From: Alisma plantago-aquatica
Taxonomy: Eukaryota; Streptophyta; Magnoliopsida; Alismatales; Alismataceae
NCBI GenBank assembly: GCA_963693085.1
Contig: OY856409.1
Location: 502,852,303 to 502,916,302 of the forward strand
Length of the DNA stretch: 64,000 nt
Reading direction: 5' to 3'
How positions within the stretch are numbered: the stretch's first letter is position 1; each line of letters starts with the position of its first letter. A program made the position numbers and the translations under genes. Below, in pieces: positions 21,261 through 34,824 of the stretch. Below the pieces are notes generated by a model. It saw nothing but the letters and a program-made list of their open reading frames with translations. It made no database searches and was not told the DNA's origin.

Positions 21261-24120
21261 TCACAATGAGAAGACATTATTCATATTTGCCATTAAATCT
21301 TCAAATAAAACATTTACATGAGTCAATAAAATTTGACTTGAAAAATAATTTAATTTGGCAATATTAATTTGTCCTTCAATTAATAGCGCTCCCACTATTT
21401 TGATCAAACTAACAGCCCTCACTATTAATTTAGAAGGTTACAATAAGTGATGTTCTAGTGAGACAAGATCCATAATACATTAAATTATGAGTCAACTTTG
21501 GATAAACAATCACAACTTAATTATTTAGGTAGGTAGCAATCGCCAATTACATCCAATGCAACTCTTGGATAGATGGTTGCACCACTACTTTTTAAAAATC
21601 ATCTTGTAAAGTATATGGCATGTTTATGCCTCTAGCTACTTAATCCTTTTAAGATCACCTAGTCAAGTTCAACCCAAAGATAAATACAATAAGCTATGCA
21701 CCCTGCTTTGGCATACCCACACACTTTTATCAGACATTCTCAAGATAGATGGTGCACCACACTTTGACATGCACAAACTTAGTCAATCAAGGTTTCCATG
21801 TGTATTGCACAACAAACAATGTCTTAAACATTGATATTATATGGAGGTATTTGGTATATAATCATTTGTACCCAATCACTATTACATATATATTATTGTA
21901 CATACCATACACAACAAAAATCACTATAAGTGATAAAATATGATATGGAAAGTGGTACATTATTATGAGTGAACAAGGGTCATAGAAAAATAGATAAGGG
22001 ATATACATCCAATGTAACCTTGATTCTTTGTTGATAGGGTCTCCTGACTATAATTTCCTATTTGGAAAGTCCTTCAATTGTTGATGGAGTCTTCACTCTT
22101 TTTTCATCATGAGACCTCGAAGGAACTTCCTTGTTGGTGTGAGCTTCTAATAATATCCTCCTCTCCATAGTGGTCCACTACTGATGTCCTAACATCTTGC
22201 TATTCTAATTGAAAGAATTAGATTTTACATAGAGAATGCAGAGAGAGTGGAATAGCATGCAAGCCATATACATGTTACATTGTTTCAGGTATCAATACAT
22301 AACCACATATTACATGTTTCAGATCATAAGAATTCACAATAGCTACCTAATTGTGATACTCATGTCCACCAAACCAAATGATTTCATAGGTGTCACGTTG
22401 ATTTATGTAATATGGATATATCATATTATATATGATAGTTGGTGATATTAATACATATGGAATTTTACATTATATATCCAAAGAGTCATTTGTTTTTCAA
22501 AATACAAATTGGCATTAAAGGCTTATGAAGTCATCCCTAATACTACTATTGGGTTTCATGGAGATTGGGTGTAACTAAATTACAAATCCTTCTCCCATTA
22601 AAACTCAAGACAAAGGATCTGTCGTAAACATAAATTGTCAGTATATTAAAGATATAGAATGGAAATTTAATATACCCTAGCACACCCACTTGTATACAAA
22701 GACTAGACACATCTTATGTCAGTGAGAACTTGTAGTTTTGAATCTGAAGTGGTTGTTGTTGTTTTTTCCTTCTCATCACATCAACACCTTGTCTTCTTTT
22801 TGAAGAAGTTATTTGTTCTCAAGCCTTCTCCCATGGGCTTCAGGTTCTACATCATGCATGTAGATGTGAAAAGTCTTAGTGCTCCACCTTCATCACCAAG
22901 GGTAAGTAAAACTTGGAGTTATCAATATTCTATCATCTCTCACTCTCCTTCCCTATGGGTTGTGTTCTTGGGGTGAATTTTTCTATCTCTAAGAGGAAGA
23001 ATTTTTAGAAAACTTATTTGACAATGTTGTGTTGGAGTGTATAAACCCCATGGGTATTCACCCCAATATATATGAGTGTCATGGTATGGGATTTCCAAAA
23101 TCTAATAATCTTCCTAATCATAACTCAAAATAGACTAGAACTTAGAAAACTCAAACTACAATCCCATTCACCCAACTTAATTGTTGATTCGATAGTAGGG
23201 ACCAACATAGACTCTGAGTCGCCCAACTCGTTAGTATACATCCAATTCCTTTTGTCAATTTGATTCCATGTTGAAAAAACAAACTTTTTTTACTTTCCCT
23301 AACTTGGTCCAGTTGTCTAACTCACTTAACAAGTTTCCTAACTCCTTATTTTCCTAAAGTGTGATCCACTGATTGATAGACAATCAATTTTTTCACTAAA
23401 CCAAACCATCTAGTAGCATGTTTGGTGGAATAAGTTTATACATGATTTAGAACCATCCTAAACATATTTTGATTGAAAATTTTGATTTCCCTATGCATCC
23501 TTATGTGTGTGGTCATGTAGGTTCTGCATTTCATTAGTAGTTATGTTCATGACCTCATAAGAAAAAAAATAGTGTCTATAACACATTATTTCTACCCAAA
23601 TAATTAAGATAAGTTAAGGAAAACTTGAATATGTGAAGTGACCAATTTTACTATGATCATATAATCCCTTTATCATAGATATCCAAATTGATATAGAGGC
23701 ATGGAATTTTCATCCTCTTAACATTTGCACTATATTCATTGAATTGCATCATACCATAATGACTGTGTGATCTTAGTATCTTATATTGAACACATGTATA
23801 TGTCTATGCAATTTTTATAGTCTCACCTATCAAGTGGCCATGATATTTTCTCCAATGGAGGGAAAAGTTTCATCTACATTACTCACAATAATCCAAAAAT
23901 GTCACAATGCGCCCAATCACCACATGTATGGCAACCTTTACTCATATCCATGTTGGACTAGTGTAAAAGTACATAGAACAACATTTGATTATTGTAGTGA
24001 CTTGTAGTTTAAGGATCATAGTCGCCACTATCACATTTAGATATGACTCTCAATGCCATGACATGGATTCCATGTGTCTAGCTCAAAGTGGTTATGTCTA
24101 GTACAAATTGTTCTCTAACA
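21261..24120. other. AT-rich region, partly a possible copia 5' LTR (- strand)
   Basis: Between copia element 2 and the AGTAC target site of solo LTR B. From about 22,209 the sequence starts like the reverse complement of a copia LTR end next to a primer-binding site. Near 23,062-23,072 a TATATAT stretch could be its TATA box. The far edge is not visible, and it does not clearly match the LTR-like segment at 17,576-18,075. I see no genes. Confidence 0.35.
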
Positions 24121-26506
24121 AGTACTACAACGACCCATTTTCAAATTAGCCATCTAATTAGGGTTTACTTGGATGATTATATGTTTAACTAGATTGGTCA
24201 TTGTTTAAACTTGATTAATGGTCATATTATAATTATGATTCTTTAAATATAATTAGAAACTATAAATATACTTCCATCAAATAATTAGGGTTTGAGAATT
24301 GAAAACCCTAATCAGCCAAAAATTGGGTTTTGGTAGCATACAAATATAGAATTTCATAAATACAATGGTGTAGCAAATGATTTTCACTATTTTATCTACA
24401 AATATGATCTACTCTAAATTTGGATATGATTTCATAAACTCAAATATAATTATTAGTGAAAAGTATCAAAATTTTGGAATAATTTTCTGACCTATTTGTT
24501 GGGCAAGTTTCCACAGGACAAACTCAATCGACCATGCAGTCAGTCTCAAATATAATAGTCTAGTATTTGATTTATATCTTTTATTGGTATATAAAAATAA
24601 GATGAAATTTTAAATTTAGTTTTGAAAAATTATTTAAGATAGTATATTATATTTTCATAAAATTTGGATATTATTTGAGTTCTATAGAGTGTGGTGTCGG
24701 TGGAGTTTCTCCCGGACAAACTCAGTCGACCATGCTTTCAGGCTGAAACATTACAGTTTGGTATTTGATTTATATATTTTTATTGGTAAATCTAAATAAT
24801 TTGAAATATTTACTACATATTTGAAATATTTTTTCATATAATATATAATTTTTGGAGGATCTTTGACCTATTCAATAAATGATTTTCACTAGCATTTTGA
24901 AATATAATAAAGTGTAAAGTTGGGTCAATTTGCAATTGGCCCAAGTACCTTAATTGAATTATACGAATATCCTAGAACCCAAGGATCTTTCATATTTTGT
25001 TATTTCTTACATAGAAAAGAAATCTAGAGAGAGAGGGAGAGTTAGGGTTTGTTTGGAGAAAGTGGCGAAGATGGCGATCTAGGGTTTTCTCTTCGTAGAG
25101 TTGAGGAAATCAAGTAAGGTTGTCATCGTTAGATAGCTTTTCTTGGTGATTCTTCTCTCACATGTCAAGATATTACCCTTCCTATGATTTGATTTTAAAT
25201 GATATCCAACCACCCTCTTTTATCACTCTTTCTATCCTATTCTCCATTTCTAGGATTTTTTTAGTTGAGAGGAGGAAGAAATGGATTCTATAGCTAGAAC
25301 CTTGATGGATTTCTAAAAATTCCGAGTTACCTATGTTTTAAGGTAGTTGTCACATTAGGTGAGTGTTTCTCTCCCTATTAGGCTTTGTAATCATGTTGAA
25401 AGCCTAATTACATCTAGCTAAAATAATCAAGATCATTGCTAGTATTCGTAAGCAATTGCGTAATCAATTCAGATGAGTTTGGGGAAATAAATGCTACTGA
25501 TTTAGATCCTTTTTCATTGATTTATATTTGTCTAATTTTAAATATATTCATTTAAGTTCTATGAATAATCCCGTTGACATTGGGTTATGTTATTTTGCAC
25601 GAATATTGCCTAGAACCAACAATTGAATGAAATGCTTGGAAATTGAGTGGACATACATATGATAATATTTGAATTGTATTAGCTACACAAGTGTAATATT
25701 GAATCTTACTGAAATTGAATATGATATATACATAAGGATTGGTATCAAGTGGTGATATTCCCTGATGAGGGTTTCTGTTGGGGAATTGAATCAAATAATC
25801 CAATGAATTAATATGTGCTTATGATGGATGAGCAAAATATTTGAAATGGAAACTAGGGTTTGCATGTGTGTGAATATCCCTAATGAGCCCCTATGGATCG
25901 TGATGATATTACTGAATGATATGATTTTTATGATGTGCTGAACTAACATTACTTCTTAAAATGTAGAAATCTAGTATTAAGATGAGTATGAGATGAAAAA
26001 CCCAACTTGCATGTAATCCTATGAAAGTCAAAAGATGCTCAATTGTAGGAGTTATTACCTTCTTTTGAAGATGATGAGTCTTGCTAAGAAGATCTAGGAA
26101 TAATGCATCTATTTTAGAATAATTTTTGAATCAATGAATAAACTCCCACATGAATGCAAGTATTTTATACAAGTCTCGCGGTATGAATTGGGAAGATACT
26201 AGAGATTATTGTGTAAGAAGAATTAACCCTAATCCATTCTAGTTTTCTTAAAGTGAGTAGTCTTATAAGCATTTGAAAGTTTGTTGTTATTTATCAAGAT
26301 GCCACTAAAAGTCAATGACTTAGTATACCTAGCTAAATATAAGAAAGGAAATGAACAAGAGTAAACTAAATGGTGATGACAAGTTAAAAATGAAATTAAT
26401 GAAATGTGTATGAGGAAGTATGCGATCTATATATTTTGACTACATGTGTTATGACCTAAATTTAATGAAATATATTAAAAGAATATTATAAAGTGTAACG
26501 ACCCTG

Positions 26507-29164
26507 GAGCTATTTTTTTCCTTGAAAAGCATCGAGAAAGAAAGGTAGGGGGACGTTTGAGCACCAGTGTCTCCAATTTGTCACTTTGATGAAAAAAAAG
26601 ACAAGGCCGTGGACTTTCTAAGATGTGTAAGAGAAAGCAGTAGTCAAGGAAGCAGGCAAATGGTAAGCTGGCCAAGTCAAACTAAGCAGAAGTTGAAGGT
26701 GGAATGCTTTTAAACTCGAAACCTTCTTTGTCAAATAGTCGACGGCCCACCTTCCAAAACCTTTCTATAATCTTCTAAACCTACAAAATTAACAAGGAAA
26801 AATCCTTCCCCATAGCTAATTCAGACGCACACTGGATGAAGGCCTGAAGGTGGTGTGGTTATAGAATAAAATGGTCTCTTCCCTAAAACTACCAAGTTTT
26901 GCCATTTTCGCTCATTGTCTTCCACCTCATCCAGGTCTATCGTAACCACCTTCTCACCATCAACGACCTTAGGAAATTTTGCATTCCCAGTTACATCGCT
27001 CGAAGCTCCTCCGAAGCACACCTCCCTCCAATCAACAGCTCGAGTAAATCCCCACACAGGTTTAGGACCACTCGAACCATTAGGCGGTCTGGGGGACAAG
27101 TGAGAAGGATCCCTAGGGATGATGATGGTTATACGGCGATGAGGTCCTCTGCATCTGAATCAATCCTGATTCCTCTAGGTAGCTCAAGTGAGGTTACTGG
27201 AGAGGCTAGGAGCCCCTCATCCCAAGAAGGCCAAAATCCACAGGTGAGTCCTACCCTATCAAATCCCTCACCTTTGATCTCCTCAACTCTGTAGATGTCA
27301 GTGGGAGAACATGGAGCTTCTCCGTCAAGTGTTGTGGTTGATTGGTTGTTGGCCAGTCATACTGGAAGGCCGTGCGGGGAAGTTGTTGTGATTGAGTTCA
27401 TCGAGCCTGAGATTTGAAACGGCGTCATATGTTTCTCGATTTCAAGTGACGATGAAGCCATCCCTTCATGGGAAGAGTATATCTCCATTAGATTCATGGG
27501 GAGGAAGCCCTTTCGAAGTCAACTCCATGGCTGGATCCGCCGTCAATGGCGCCCTAGTGGTCCATTCGAGATCATCACATAGGAAGCAGAGGGGTATTTC
27601 GTTAAGCTTCCGACGGCTTCTGAAAGGGATAAAGTATTAGAGGAAGCACCTTGGATGATGGATGGGTCACTCATCTTCGCCCAAGCTTGGGAGTCAGGCT
27701 CCCCACTTCCGTCGTTATCCTTCTCCGAGCTCCCTATCTGGATCATTCTTGAGAATCTAGGTCTTCACTAGATGTCAAGAAGACTAGGTGGAGTGGCAAG
27801 CCTAGTTGGGAAGCCCCTGGACATCGAAGATGATTGTCTCTCGGTGGACTGCCTCAAAGATGCTCTGGTCTGCGTCGAGATTAGCTCAACTTCTTCTTTC
27901 CCAAAGAAGGTGACGATCATGGTGGATGTAGTACCAAAGTCTTTGAAGATTGGTTATGTAGCTAAGCCAAAGACCTGGTCCCACTACAATCAATTTGGGC
28001 ACAAACTTCCATCTTGTCCATTGACAGCAAAGAGCAAATCGTTACCCAGTCAAATGCAAATTCGAGCACGTAAAAATGCGAGAAGGCAAGGTGTTCGATG
28101 GGATGCTGAAGTGAGTTATGGCCATTCCACGAGAGCACCTGTTGCTGGAGCTTCAACTGAAGCTGATGCCAATAAGAATGAAAAAATCCCTCATGTGATT
28201 TTGGAATTGGATATGCACTGTCAATCACCAGAAAGGGGTTATGAGCCACTTAACCTTGATTGGGAACTTTCCCTATCAAAAATATGTGCTACTCCTCAAT
28301 GTGTGAAATAGCTAGCTATCGACACTGGTTTATCTCTGGAATACCAGCATAAGCTCGCATGGAATTTAGATGAGGTCTCCTCGGTCAGTTCTTATGACAT
28401 TGATCTGAAGGTTCTTGATGATTTCAGTGTGAACAAGGTATCCATGACAAAGAAAAAGAATAAAAAGCATAAGAAAGCTGGAAGTGAGGAGTCTTCTCCC
28501 TATTGATCAACTATCAACTGCTTGGGAGGTCCAGAACATGTACCAATTTGATACCTGGCAAATACTTGCAGGTGGTCGATCCTTGGATATATGTGGATGA
28601 ATGATTCTGTCTTTGTAAGCTTTATTTTTGGGTGAGCTGACTATTACTTCATGGATGAAAATTTATTCAGTTGCAGATATCTAAGAAGGTGCCTATTAGT
28701 ATTCTCCGGTCTAATTTTGGTCACTTGGTTCTTGGCTTGTTCGGATGAAGATGAAAATCACTGGCCGTGTTTTCTTCTCTTTAAGGGAGAAGGTTGCAGT
28801 GGCAGGCCTGCCTTCTTCGAGTTCGTTTCTCTCAATAATCCAGCTAGGTTTTAATTGGGAAGTGAGATTAGGGATGTCTTTGTGTTTCACGTTTAGGAAG
28901 TTGAGTCGGTGTTTCTACAGACGTCTTTGTGGGTGTGCTTTATTGGTTCTATATGATTCCCCTTCTCCCCTGTTTAATCTGTAATTCTTAGGCTGATCTG
29001 TCTTCCTCCTGTTCATCTCTTAGTTTGGAGTTTTTTTTCTATTTCAGATCCCTATCTTGTCCCCCTATGTGGGGACAATATAGGATATTGGTTTTTTTCC
29101 TTGGGGCGCTCATGTACCCAATGTTTTGGTTATCTAGTAACATATTTTTTGCTTGACCAAAAAA
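26507..29164 (+). mobile_element. LINE 3 of the window: ORF1-only, poly(A)-tailed
   Basis: About 2.66 kb, ending in a short poly(A) run (29,159-29,164) and flanked by a 16-bp duplication, AAGTGTAACGACCCTG at 26,491-26,506 and AAGTGTAACAACCCTG at 29,165-29,180 (one mismatch). It carries an ORF1-like region but no endonuclease, RT or RNase H, so it must have moved in trans or lost ORF2. ORF1 is of the usual plant DUF4283 type and unlike that of LINEs 1 and 2, so this is a separate lineage. The duplication covers 3 bp of flank and 13 bp of LTR, so the target straddled the chromovirus edge. Confidence 0.88.
27400..28312 (+). pseudogene. LINE 3 ORF1-like protein (DUF4283 type), broken
   Basis: Shifted frames together read as a DUF4283-like domain of plant LINE ORF1 proteins: GYFVKLPTASERDKVLEEAPW, then SLIFAQAWESG and SFSELPIWIILENLGL, then VGKPLDIEDDCL (about 27,590-27,840). 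A knuckle remnant WSHYNQFGHKLPSC follows (about 27,977-28,018), keeping His and the last Cys but not the first two. Breaks include a stop near 27,580 (IIT*EAEG), a stop at 27,770 and a frame change before 27,600. An open tail runs to a stop at 28,309. The role would be RNA binding in the LINE particle; this copy is not functional. Confidence 0.7.
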
Positions 29165-29180
29165 AAGTGTAACAACCCTG

Positions 29181-30025
29181 CCTCCTGGTAACCCCCAATT
29201 AAGGGAGACCAAGAGGTTAGAGCCGTTATCCCAATTTCCTAGATCATAGGTTTGACAAATAATCAATAATAATTATCAAATTCTACTGGACTATACTGAA
29301 AAGTTGTACTAAAATAAAATGTTGCATACGCTTTTCAAAAACTTGGATATCTAACTTCTATCCACATCAGGACTCTATTTTAACTAATCCTCCTTGCACT
29401 TTATTTCTTAATTTCATAATATACCACTTTACTGTTTGTCCTTTTCAATATGTACCTAAAACATCGACAAATAAAACGTCAGTCGGCATAAACAAATATG
29501 CCGGTATGTAGGGGAAACAAAAACTTTGCAACTAGGGTAACAACATAATCAAGCAATTATCATTTAACAACCAAGATTACATCTCAAGCAATACTACTCA
29601 ATCCTTACCTATCCCCTATCTCTATGTTGTCCCTACAGTGGACTTGGATACTACCTCTCTCAAATGGTAGATCCTTACCCCCATGTCCCTACCTCACATG
29701 TATCCAATACTTAGGGTTGCGGAATCGCATGGCCCTACCCAAAGGTAGTCCAATCCCTGACTCATGGTGACTTGATGGACCTACCCCATTGGTATCCATG
29801 TACTAAGTCACCCAATGACCTGAGACCTACCCCATAGGTAGCCATGTACTAGGTCAATTTATCAAGCTACATAGGGGACTAGGATCTAAGCTAGTAGGCA
29901 TGTATCTTAGGTTATAGTCATATCCACATTATGGTTTGCATGAATTAAATTCATCCAACATTTTAATTCAAGTCACCGATGAGCACTTCATAAATCCTCG
30001 GAAAACTAATTCGGGATATTCATAA
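29181..30025 (-). repeat. Outer part of the chromovirus 3' LTR
   Basis: Aligns closely with about 34,840-35,690 of the intact LTR, including a run of near-repeats built on CTACCCCATnGGTAnCCATGTACTA. Similarity stops at TATTCATAA (30,025), where Cassandra-like sequence takes over. About 2.4 kb of the LTR's inner part is missing. Confidence 0.85.
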
Positions 30026-30362
30026 ACTAATGTGGGCCCCACCTACTGGAGGGGTTATGACTCTGATACCATTTGTAACGCCCGAGCCCAATTCCCTAGG
30101 CACTAGTAGAGTTTCAGGAATGACAGCTGTCCCCACAGACCACCACTAGTCTTAACTGTGCGCTTTATCCTCACTCATGTGCACGCCAGGATCAACTTCC
30201 CGATAGGTCACCCATCCCAGTACTACTCTAAGCTGAGCATGCTTAACTATGGAGTTCTTAGTGATGGGCTCCCAAAAAAGGAGATGCACCTTGGTGATAT
30301 GGGTAGTGAATCATTCCTTTTAAGATCAACTTATCTGAGGCCTCAAACCCTGGGATGTTACA
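30026..30362 (-). mobile_element. Cassandra-like LTR plus primer-binding site, fused into the gypsy LTR
   Basis: On the - strand a complete 289-bp Cassandra-like LTR (30,362 down to 30,074; TGTAACATCCC to GGGCGTTACA) is followed by its primer-binding site (30,071-30,059) and about 35 bp of internal sequence ending near 30,026. The internal part matches the copy at 41,291-41,335. On its other side the LTR abuts the gypsy polypurine tract (30,363 onward), exactly where the gypsy 3' LTR should begin. So it is neither a simple solo LTR nor a normal insertion; see findings. Confidence 0.85.
30190..30306 (-). ncRNA. 5S rRNA-like segment in the Cassandra-like LTR
   Basis: The - strand reads CCCATCACTAAGAACTCCAT, AGTTAAGCATGCTCAGC (A box) and GAGTAGTACTGGGATGGGTG (intermediate element and start of box C), then ATCGGGAAGTTGATCC, in the order and spacing of plant 5S rRNA. 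This is the best preserved 5S-like core in the window at the box C side. Known Cassandra elements can be transcribed from these internal boxes by Pol III; whether this copy is cannot be told here. Confidence 0.75.
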
Positions 30363-30375
30363 CTTCCCCTCTTAT
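30363..30375 (-). other. Polypurine tract of the gypsy element
   Basis: The - strand reads TATAAGAGGGGAAG, preceded by the conserved plant gypsy wording GAGGACAAAATTCT. This is the plus-strand primer at the end of the internal region. Confidence 0.75.
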
Positions 30376-30394
30376 AAGAATTTTGTCCTCAAAA

Positions 30395-31042
30395 TTCCAT
30401 CAAGCAAACAAACAATTCAGAATAAGACTTTTCCATGTCCATCATGGACCCCTATGTGGCTTTACCCTATCCATGGCGCTTCCAAAGAACCATTTTCACC
30501 ACATATTCTTTTATCTGAGTTCTTACACCTTGGCCTCTATAAACCTCAAAGGTGACTCATGTCATTTCAGCCTCCCTTGGGGCTCACTAGGTTCATTGCT
30601 CAGCACATGGCCTGAGTACCTCACATAGCACTCTAAATTGGACACATGGAACTCATCACACATTACTTTATCCTGAGGGGTAAGGTCAAACATAACCTTC
30701 TCCACCAATCCATCTCAAATGGACCCTTGTAGCCAGGACTCAGCTCTCTTAGCTATAACTTAGAGGGGTAAACTTTTTCACATCATAGGTTCCCCCTCAG
30801 TGAACTACATGTTGGTCTGCTATGCATCAGCTCACGACTCACGTCGTCCCTAGGCTCTCTTTCAGCCATTGCATGATCAAAGTGACTTCATCTACACACA
30901 CTGTGGCCCTTTTCTGACCTTCGCAAGGTCCCCTCACCAACATCATCTTAATGAAGTGGTGACCGACACAACCTCCCTTATAGATCTTCTTTACATCTCG
31001 ATACTGGATATGGTGGTTATCATCACATTTTACAGATGACAA
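30395..31042 (-). pseudogene. pol: Gypsy pol 3' end: integrase fragments and C-terminal region
   Basis: Read on the - strand: YRDVKKIYKGG (about 30,990-30,950) fits the zinc-binding start of gypsy integrase (usual MYRDLKRIYWW). Further on, LTPQDKVMCDEFHVSNLECYVRYSGHVL (about 30,700-30,600) fits the C-terminal pol block with DVFHVSML and SHVL. Finally FIEAKV, then KMVLWKRHG and YSELF (to about 30,400) fit the chromodomain-like tail of Tekay/Del elements (VLWRNHxxEEATWE). Frames change several times, and the catalytic DDE core between the first two blocks is absent. The assignment is by eye from spaced motifs. Confidence 0.65.
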
Positions 31043-34000
31043 GAACTGTCTCTATGTATCACCCTAAATGAGCACACATGTTCTCATTAGACCCTCTAGT
31101 CTGGATCATACTAACCATTAGTTAGGGGTGATAAACTGTGCTAATATCGAGTTATTCGTGTACCTACTTCCATCACATGGAAGTGAATCTTTAGATTATA
31201 CTCCAGAACTTTTGAACTAACATCATGGTATAGTTGAACCATCTTTCTCTGATATGTAGATCAACCGGATCTATCCGTTGACAAAACACTTTCTCTTATG
31301 TCATCTAGGAAAGGCGACCTACCATAACCCATGTTGCATCCTGACCTTCCTTGATCTAAAACATCCATAGAGATGAACTCCTATTCCCTCTCAGGGACTT
31401 TTTATCCTCTATATCACTACATTGGGTTACTGGTGTTTGTCCTTCACCTCCTAGCTTGCATGGTGACAAGCCACATGCTACTTCATCTTAAGCATCCAAA
31501 GTACTACTGTCACTTACGATCTTTGTAGTACCACGATGTATGGAAATATTAAAATCATGATCTCTTGTATGTCATGATTCCTCAAGATTGATTCCTCGGA
31601 AACCCTAAACAACTCTAGTCGGGGTTTCATCACCTTCTTTTCCAGTGAAGTGCATCTGAGGTTTTACAACCATCCTTTTATTGCATCAAGGCCTAGGCTG
31701 GCTAACCTAATACCCACTAATTTGATCAACAATCTCATTATATCTGAGTGTTAGCCCAAACATATCTCAAAAACTTAGGGTTAACCTAACAACCTTTTCT
31801 AGCCTCTAGCTAAACTAGGCAACTGCATCTCATCCAGAGCATCCATTACTACCTCATATCCTTATGTGTAAGATAATGTTGAAGACATACACCTCCATGT
31901 ATTCCACTTATCATCTCATCTAGGATTGTAGGTCTATCTTGAACTAGAAAACTTAGATCTCATCTCCTTGGTTATCGAATTGAACCTTGTATATCTCATT
32001 TATTCCCCATAGCTCATGATAAAACATCCTCACAAGATGACTACCTTAGTTCTCTTGATGTTTGTCAACCATCCAAATATCATTCACTCCACAAGGGTAA
32101 GTTATCATCTCTGTCCTCATACCTCATATCAACGTTCCAACTCACATCATCTTTACCCTTGGTGTATGGCATGCATACTATTCTATCTTTCACTCCCATA
32201 ACAAGAGGAAATAAGCATTTGGCTGCAGTCCAAATACAAAGTTCTTCCTATTCCAAGAGTAGAGATGGTGCATCCCACATCGTCGATACACCTTCCAATA
32301 TAGGTTGAAACGTGCATCACATGTTTCCACATCATGAACATCTCGATATCAAGTTTACTTCCATGGAAAACTGGTCTCAAACCCACTTGGGTTGTCACAT
32401 AATCCTTTGTCATCTCCTCTAGGTCTGTAGGGTGCCGACACTTTTGGGGTCATCCCTCTTCCCTAATGCATCCAGAGAGTGCACTCCTCATCTTCCCTTT
32501 GGGTCCCATGAGTTCATGAAGGTGATCAATCTCCTAACCCATGGCCCTCAGACAATGATAGTTGTTACCTGTCAACCCTATGGTCATGTGCAACTCGGGA
32601 ATTAGGCAACTCCTACTTCCATCAGGCTTATCCCTACCTGACCCTAGGATAGACTTAGGATTCTAATATAGTACATGTCCAACTCAGAACCTTACCCAAG
32701 TCTCCATCATCTCTCTCTTCATTCACGGGCTGACTTTCATCCTTTCATAGGGGTCATGGTGACCTGCCTACCTTGGTCAGGCCCCATATTGGTTACCTCC
32801 ATGGTAAAACATCCACATGCACTTATAGATGGTTATCTATGGGTCTAGAGGTTCGTTCTCATACTATGTACTTTTCACTTAGCTTCTCAAGATCCTATGA
32901 GACCTCTTTAGGTTACCTCAAAACCAACAAAAACTGGTATACACCCTACAAAAGGGTCCCTCTCCCAGGATGGGAGGAAACTACATCTTGATAACAAAGG
33001 TCACAAACGTCCTTATGCCTAGGGTTTACATCAACATGAGCATGCTTAACCAAGCAAGCTACTAAAGCACAAGCAGACCACCTACTAAACCATGCTAGGT
33101 CATACTTGTTCACATTCCTCAACATTGGACCAAGAACATACCTTCCCATGTCACCAACTTAGCTGTGAGGGGTTCATCAAACATACCTTAGACTTAAGGG
33201 GTTTCCCTTTCCTCTAAACATGAGGGGTGCCATACTTGAATCTATAGAAACTCAAATCTCATCATGAGCATCAGGTACACCACTTCCCCTCTTAATACTA
33301 GGAACCCTAAGTTCACCTCTTTATGTGACAACTGTCCAACTGCATGCTCATCTTTTGAACTATGAACCAAGCATGTACAAGGTATAACATGCACTTCCTA
33401 TTATCATTCCACTTGAACAACACTTCAGAGTGGAGTCCTCCTCAAGGACAACCAACTAGGTGTAAGGCCTCACAACTTGTTACTAAACCTCTTCATGGTC
33501 TAAGGAACTCTTCTTCTTAACTCAGAAGGTAAACACCTATACCATAGGCACACAGGTACCAGCAGCCTCATCTTCTCTCTAGGGTTTGGTTCCTCTAAAG
33601 GAAACCAAGATACCATCAACTTCCAGGGATCATACATGAGGCAACTATGACCATCCACTTAGGTCGCATCATCCTCAACTCCCCATTGTTCCTCATATTT
33701 GAGAGTCTAAGCTTCCAACCTTCTTGCTTGGGTCCTACTCTCTCTCTCTCTCTAGAACTAACCCTACAAAAAACCTTACTACTAGAGATCCTCTCTCCAT
33801 GAAGGTGGATCAAGCTCACAAGCATACCCCTACATGGGTGAAGCCTATGTTCAAACTTATGTTTGCTCAAGATTATCCATAGCCCCTTATGCTTATCTCA
33901 TAAGCTATCCAACATACCCTCATGGCCAGGGTTTTAACATACTGCCCGCAGTACTGACGTACTCTGGGTGCATACTAGCCATGCTCATATAAGCTCATAG

Positions 34001-34810
34001 GGTTTCTATAGGTTCTTCACTAACCTCATCAATGAAGGGGTTATCCTTCACCCTAACATGCACGACCCTTCCCAGGGTGGGGTCGCCAAAGGCACTAGGT
34101 CATCCAACCTCACATGGCTCATATCATCATGGGCATCCAAAAGCATGTCCACCCACACATCTTGTCGACCATGACCTCCATCTTATCATACCATCACTCT
34201 CTCTAACCACCACTTAGGATTAGGGTTAGCATCATCCTCAGAGGATGTGCCAGGTCTCTACCTTTAATGGAGGTTTCTGCTTCCAAGACCAACTCTCTAC
34301 TCATCCTCCTGACAAGAAGGCCTAACTTGCGACTTCTCCTGAGGGCATGACAACACATGTCATACGACCTAAGCATGCAACTATTCTTTAGTTTACACTT
34401 AAACTATTAAGCTTATGTCCATGACATCTTATTTACATGCTTTTCATTAATTTGGTGGAGGATTCCTTACACCTTATCAACTTTACCCATACCTCGAGAG
34501 GGTGAGGAAAATAGAGAAAACCCTGATCCTTAAAATACTTAACAACATTTGAGTTGAGAAGGGATGAAAAAGATGAGAGAGTCCTAAAGGTATCTTATTT
34601 CGATTCAGATCCTAAGACATTGGTCAGGCAGTCACACAGATCCAGGAGTCCTCGTATTCTGACTTGCAGTGCAGAGGAAAATATTGCTAGCCCCCGGACA
34701 TGATCCTTTTCTAGACACCTCTGTCTTTCAGAAAATCCCTTAATAACTCCCTTGGGTTCTACAAAGTTTGTAAAATTTAATAATTATTAAAGATTAAATA
34801 AGGAACCTAT
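31043..34810 (-). other. Gypsy internal region, too decayed to assign domains
   Basis: This should hold gag, protease, RT and RNase H on the - strand. I see only short open frames (for example 32,413-32,183 and 33,149-32,946) and cannot recognise a YxDD or DTGA motif. The region is about 3.8 kb, shorter than a full gag-pol. Microsatellite (CT)8 lies at 33,738-33,753. Confidence 0.5.
33738..33753. repeat. (CT)8 microsatellite
   Basis: Eight uninterrupted CT units, within the gypsy internal region. Confidence 0.9.
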
Positions 34811-34822
34811 GCTCTGATACCA
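34811..34822 (-). other. Primer-binding site (initiator-Met tRNA) of the gypsy element
   Basis: On the - strand TGGTATCAGAGC, complementary to the 3' end of plant initiator-Met tRNA, two bases inside the LTR edge at 34,825. Perfectly kept despite the decay of the coding region. Confidence 0.9.
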
Positions 34823-34824
34823 AA

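Larger units (their letters stand above)
18076..22208 (-). mobile_element. Copia element 2, decayed, integrase lacking
   Basis: A - strand Ty1/copia element read from right to left: primer-binding-site-like sequence (about 22,196-22,208, followed by ATTGAAAGAA on the + strand), gag (about 21,260-20,560), zinc knuckle and protease (20,560-20,330), then RT and RNase H (19,730-18,610) and the polypurine tract. Integrase and the N-terminal RT should lie between 20,330 and 19,730, but only 600 bp is there, so about 2 kb has been lost. Stops and frameshifts are frequent, more so than in copia element 1. The protein sequence and LTR differ from copia 1, so these are different families. Confidence 0.8.

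Noticed and set aside
30074..30362. Simple solo Cassandra LTR insertion
   Set aside because: The primer-binding site and internal sequence are still attached on one side, the gypsy polypurine tract is directly adjacent on the other, and no 5-bp duplication flanks it.
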